Assembly (NCBI RefSeq): GCF_030848805.1
Contig: NC_092361.1
Coordinates: 15,149,406 to 15,213,405, forward strand
DNA length: 64,000 nt
Source of the DNA: Temnothorax longispinosus
Lineage: Eukaryota > Arthropoda > Insecta > Hymenoptera > Formicidae
Direction of reading: 5' to 3'
Shown: in pieces, positions 59,801-64,000 of the stretch
Position numbering within the stretch: the stretch's first letter is position 1
How the letters are laid out: every line of letters begins with the position of its first letter
Notes under the pieces: generated by a model
Told to the model about the DNA's origin: nothing
The model's database searches: none
Seen by the model: only the letters and a program-made list of their open reading frames with translations
Made by a program: the position numbers and the translations under genes

Positions 59801-62800
59801 TTACGGCAAGCTCAATTATCTCTAGTTAGACATTGCCCAATTTCGCGTAATATCTTTCAAAATGGCGATCTGTCTCGCCGCGATTTCTAATGCAACGGGA
59901 AACCAGGCGTCTGCTGAGATATCGCTGAGGGTTAAACGAGAAATCTTATCGCGCGATATATTCTAATTACGACCTCTTACGACGATTAAATGTCTATTAT
60001 TACGCGACGCGGAGGAACGCGGCGCGCTTATTTACGATCCATGTTCGCGGATGGGGCGTGTTGGGCTCTCAGCGTATATTGGGATTTCAGGAAACGCGCG
60101 ATCGCCGATAACTTTTTATATATCTCATCGTTCGTTTTAATTATTAGAAAATTGTGTGCGTATCAATTAACGGTAATTACGGCTGAGAATATTCCGCGCT
60201 ATGATATCGTTTCGACCGCCGTATCCTGGCGCGTATAGAATTTATCGGGCTCCTCGTTAATACACGGTATACGTCAGTGGAGATCTCTCGGGATGACGTA
60301 GTGTATATTAAGCGCGAGATTGCAAGCTAGTGCATACCGGTGGCGGATTAAATTGAACGTCTGATCCTTACCTCGAACGAGATCGAAGTTCTTTATGACG
60401 ACGCGTAAAAGTTCAGTAAAAGCAGAAGATGGAATTTTATTTGGTTGGTTATTTCTAAAGATGTAATTTCAAAGTAAGCTTAAAGGCGAGCGATACACCC
60501 ACTTTTAATAGATCAATATCACATAAATATTGCTTGTATAATTTACAGTTTGAAAACTGAGCAGATTATTGCGATATCGTTGCATTGATGTTAAAAATGC
60601 GCAGCAGATTTACTCTTAAAATTGACATAAAAGATTTAAAAGGGACGATCTCTTGACAAAATTATATTATTGTGACATTTGTCCAAAGTTCTTTATCTCA
60701 AAGCAAGGATCAGATATTCAACTCAATTTGCCAATGTGCGCTCGTTTGTAATCTAAAAATTTAAACCTAGAAATATTATGAAGAGGACGGATCAAACATT
60801 GTTTAGACGTTGATGTTTCAAACACACATGATGAACGTAATTGCCAGTGTAACATCTAATAGGATTAATTAATATTTGAACGATATTACCTAAGCCTTTT
60901 TCTCACGTTAATTTTTCATTAAATACTTCGGGGAATTATAATTTCCCATTACATTATATCATTTTTCCTTGTAAGGAATAAAGAAGTGAATTGAACGTTT
61001 AATGAAAACGGAAGCTGGATTGCACGTATCATGATTATGACCCATGAGAAACTGATACTATGATCCTATCCTCGGTGACCTACGCTAAACGGAGCGTGAA
61101 CGTCAGCCTGATCGACGACGGTAAAACCATTACCGAGGGCGGCACCAATTTGTTATAAGAGCAAACCGACACGCACATTCGCGCGTACGCGTGTATACGT
61201 GAGAGGAAAGGCACTTTAACGGAGAGGACAGCGACTTCCCTATACCCAAGACAGCACATTACGAGCTCACTTGCGCGTTCCCGATCATGATTATTTATTT
61301 GGTAGATCTCTTATCTTGGCGCGCGAGCAAATTGCCTGCTTTCTTTGGATCTGGCAAGTGCGTATAAACGTGCTGGATACAAGTGCGTGTCAATAAAATA
61401 CGTAAAAGAGTGATGTACGTGCGATAAGAGGACACGGTTAACAAATATCCCCAACGGTTATTGATACTTTTCATATCTACATTCTGGTCAATATATACAT
61501 ACATAATGTGGCTCGATATTTTTAAATCTAGATAAATAGTATTTTAGCTTCTTCTTCAGGCTACATATATCTTGTATATTGAATTATCTCATAAATAATG
61601 CAGGTTTTTAGAGATATTTTTGCAATAAAACAAAAAATTTGACATTTTAATTTTAATCAAAAATATATTTTTTATTGCTTACAACTTCTTCCCATCTTAA
61701 TCTTAAAATTTTAATTCTTTAGCGATAAAAATCTTTCAATTTTGAGCTAAAGAATAAATCAAGCTGTCTTTTATACTACATTATTTATGGGATGACACAA
61801 TATACATTCATTTCTTTTTAATTAAATCATTTCTGTGTTATATCATAATAAATATTATTGTTTGTTATATAATATTTTTCATAAATTATGTGCAATTTTA
61901 ATTGAAATGGAGGCATAGCACATATATGTGTCAGATAACTATAATTAATAATAATTTTTTTTTAATTTGTCAACATAGAGTGAAGAGATAGCTCTGTATA
62001 TATTTTGCGAGCTTTCTCTTCGTCGCATTATAATACATATTATAATTATCTTGTAATTATTTTAATATTATTTGCATGCATGTACGGTTTTTTTTTTTTT
62101 AATGAAAAGCTAGATAGACGTAGGGATTGCTATTTTGGGTAACAGATAATGAAGGATTGAAGAATTTACTTGTGTCACACTATCTGTTAAAGTTATTTAG
62201 TAATAATACATCTGCGCGTGGGTGACTCTCTCGCATCAAGGCCATTTTCGCAACGTCGTCGGATTTCGAAGGCTGGTTTACATGCTTCAGACTTTCATCG
62301 CGTTTCTCGTCGCCAGATTGGACCGTGCAGTTGAAAGATATTGCAATAATTAAATTTTCATGGAATATAGTGCAGGATTTAGTGCAGCAATATTAATAGT
62401 ATTACAAAATTTTTATATAATGTATGCTGTTTTATATGTACAGTATTTTTTAATTATTCGTATTTTTGATAAACAAGCAATGAAAGAAGTTTTTTTTTGA
62501 CATTATCGTATTACTTGTATCAATATTAAACAATTAATTTCCAAAACAACATTTATTTTACAACGAAATCTCTGCTTTGCGAGATATAACAATATAATTT
62601 ATAATTGTCGTTTTAATGGTAGGATAGATATAGCTCGATTTTACTCGTATCTCTCTATAAGTAAAAATGTATATTGTCACGCGGTGGTATATTAAATATT
62701 CAAGTGCCTACGGTGTCGGTACACCGTATTTATAAATATCCGATACGGTATACTGAACGTTTACGAATAGTACGAAAGCAAGTGTCACTTTACGCGATGC

Positions 62801-64000
62801 GTGTTACTCGGATGATGCCACGACAATGCGGCGCCGATACGCGCGATGAATTCCTATCGAAATCAGCCCTCGATTCGCCTGCCAAGACGGCATATATCGG
62901 CATCAACGCGAGAGCGTGACGACGATACGTCTCTTTGGGCACGCAATAATTAATCGATCCAAAACCCTAACCGATAGCTAACTGGGTCGTGGAAAAACGC
63001 AACTCGCCGATACGAGACGCAGTCCAAGCGGTCGATTTACCGAGATAAGTTACCTCGAATAGTTTTACTTTCTCTTGCGAGGAATATCACGAAACGTGAA
63101 TCATTTCGAGCGTAAAGGCCTATCTAGATGAGCCAATTTTTAGAGTATCTTATATCTTACTATTAGAATATCACAATTTCAAAATTGTGGCTTTTACCTT
63201 GCTCTGATATTATAATCTGGATGAAAATTTATCGAAAAATAATCTCTTTAATTACTTAGAGCTCGAGTGCTTTACGTTTCCCTTATAAGGAATCAGCGGA
63301 GCCCCATTCGCTTTCGCGAATTTTTGTGTCGGCGATCGCGTGCGTGCGTTACGAGAGGAAAAGGCGTCGATATCGTCGACAGCATTCCGTGCGTTCACGC
63401 ATATATGTTAGGTCTGGGAATAGACGGGAGCGTGCGCGCGGGTCTCGGGAAAAAAAAAGAGATTGGACTCCGTGGTAATTTGCATGGTGTTTGCATGGCA
63501 TTAATACGAATGCACGCACGCGGCGTGCCTTCGATCTCGCGCATCGATCGCGCCGGAGCCCGGCCCGACCCAGCTCGGCCCGCCGTCGCCAGCAGCAGAA
63601 TACGAGAGAGTCGAGAATCGATCTGGAGCGCTCGCATGGCATTTATATACATACACTGTCACTGCGGATCGCTTCGTTCAAAATAGGCGTCCCGCTCACC
63701 TGAACGCATTCTCGAGTCTGGGGGTCTATACGCGAGAGGCTACTATCATTCCACTTTTATCTACGGGAGAAAATACTTTCGAATTATATATTTGATTTCT
63801 GTTTATTAATTTGTTAATGATTTTGTAGCGCTACATCTTGTTCATATTCGCTACATCTTGTGAATATGAACGGTTGAAGTTAATCGCGTGTGCGCAAGCA
63901 TGAACTATGGAACACAGATATCCAGACGTCGGATTATTCTATCAATATAAGTTTGTTAAGAAATTTTACATCGATTTGTGTTGGTTGCGTAAAACATTTG
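50824..64000. other. Non-coding to the window end, several GC islands
   Basis: GC/CpG-rich patches near 51.4-51.8, 54.7-54.9, 56.0-56.4, 56.9-58.2, 58.7-59.0, 59.75-60.1, 62.7-63.0 and 63.3-63.7 kb, each with overlapping weak frames on both strands. Also a G11 run (57545-57555) and a small inverted repeat at 63840-63871. No exon could be supported. Confidence 0.4.
54006..54031. repeat. Short perfect hairpin
   Basis: ACTTGTTCGA and TCGAACAAGT form a 10-bp stem around TAGCGC. No T-run follows, so a terminator role is not suggested. Confidence 0.6.

Noticed and set aside
63267..63703. Cluster of overlapping frames near 63.5 kb
   Set aside because: Open on several frames at once in GC-rich DNA; no splice logic or recognisable motif.

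Overview
The window looks like AT-rich arthropod nuclear DNA, most likely from an ant or other hymenopteran. Reasons: short GT-AG introns, an insect-type neurexin-superfamily gene, an AT-rich background broken by GC-rich islands rich in CpG, and several small palindromic MITE-like elements. The order-level assignment is inference.

The one gene that can be reconstructed completely is on the minus strand between 15779 and 4728. I traced 25 coding exons. Every junction is GT-AG and every reading phase agrees, giving 6096 nt and a 2031-residue protein. The order is signal peptide, Kunitz domain, Thr/Pro linker, LamG1, EGF1, LamG2, LamG3, EGF2, fibrinogen-C-like module, LamG4, EGF3, LamG5, EGF4, LamG6, one transmembrane helix, and an acidic cytoplasmic tail of about 270 residues. 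A Caspr/neurexin-IV-like core with an N-terminal Kunitz domain fits axotactin (axo), a glia-derived protein that acts on axons in Drosophila. A 35-bp tandem duplication at its start codon copies the 3' splice site as well as the ATG. A candidate non-coding first exon lies near 19 kb. A coding-like terminal exon at 947-1095, in the phase needed to join axo exon 23, could encode an alternative tail.

From about 16 kb to 64 kb there is no conventional multi-exon gene body. The stretch is AT-rich sequence with GC/CpG-rich islands near 16.4-17.4, 18.8-19.6, 22.4-22.8, 28.7-29.0, 31.0-32.4, 38.8-39.0, 40.2-40.7, 42.1-42.9, 45.5-46.2, 46.9-47.4, 49.5-50.7, 56-58, 58.7-59.0 and 63.3-63.7 kb. Within it, two plus-strand exons begin with ATG and end in good donors, both in phase 2: 27094-27179 and 42838-42869. 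They look like alternative first coding exons of one gene whose shared body lies downstream, probably beyond the window. A weaker minus-strand two-exon gene start sits at 45795-45490.

The repeat landscape includes a 5S-rRNA-like sequence split by a 36-bp-arm hairpin at 35.8 kb, a head-to-head pair of dispersed repeats at 40.8-41.9 kb with a nested MITE, MITEs in two axo introns, a perfect 28-bp palindrome and several microsatellites. No tRNA gene, CRISPR array, transposase gene or viral gene was recognised.
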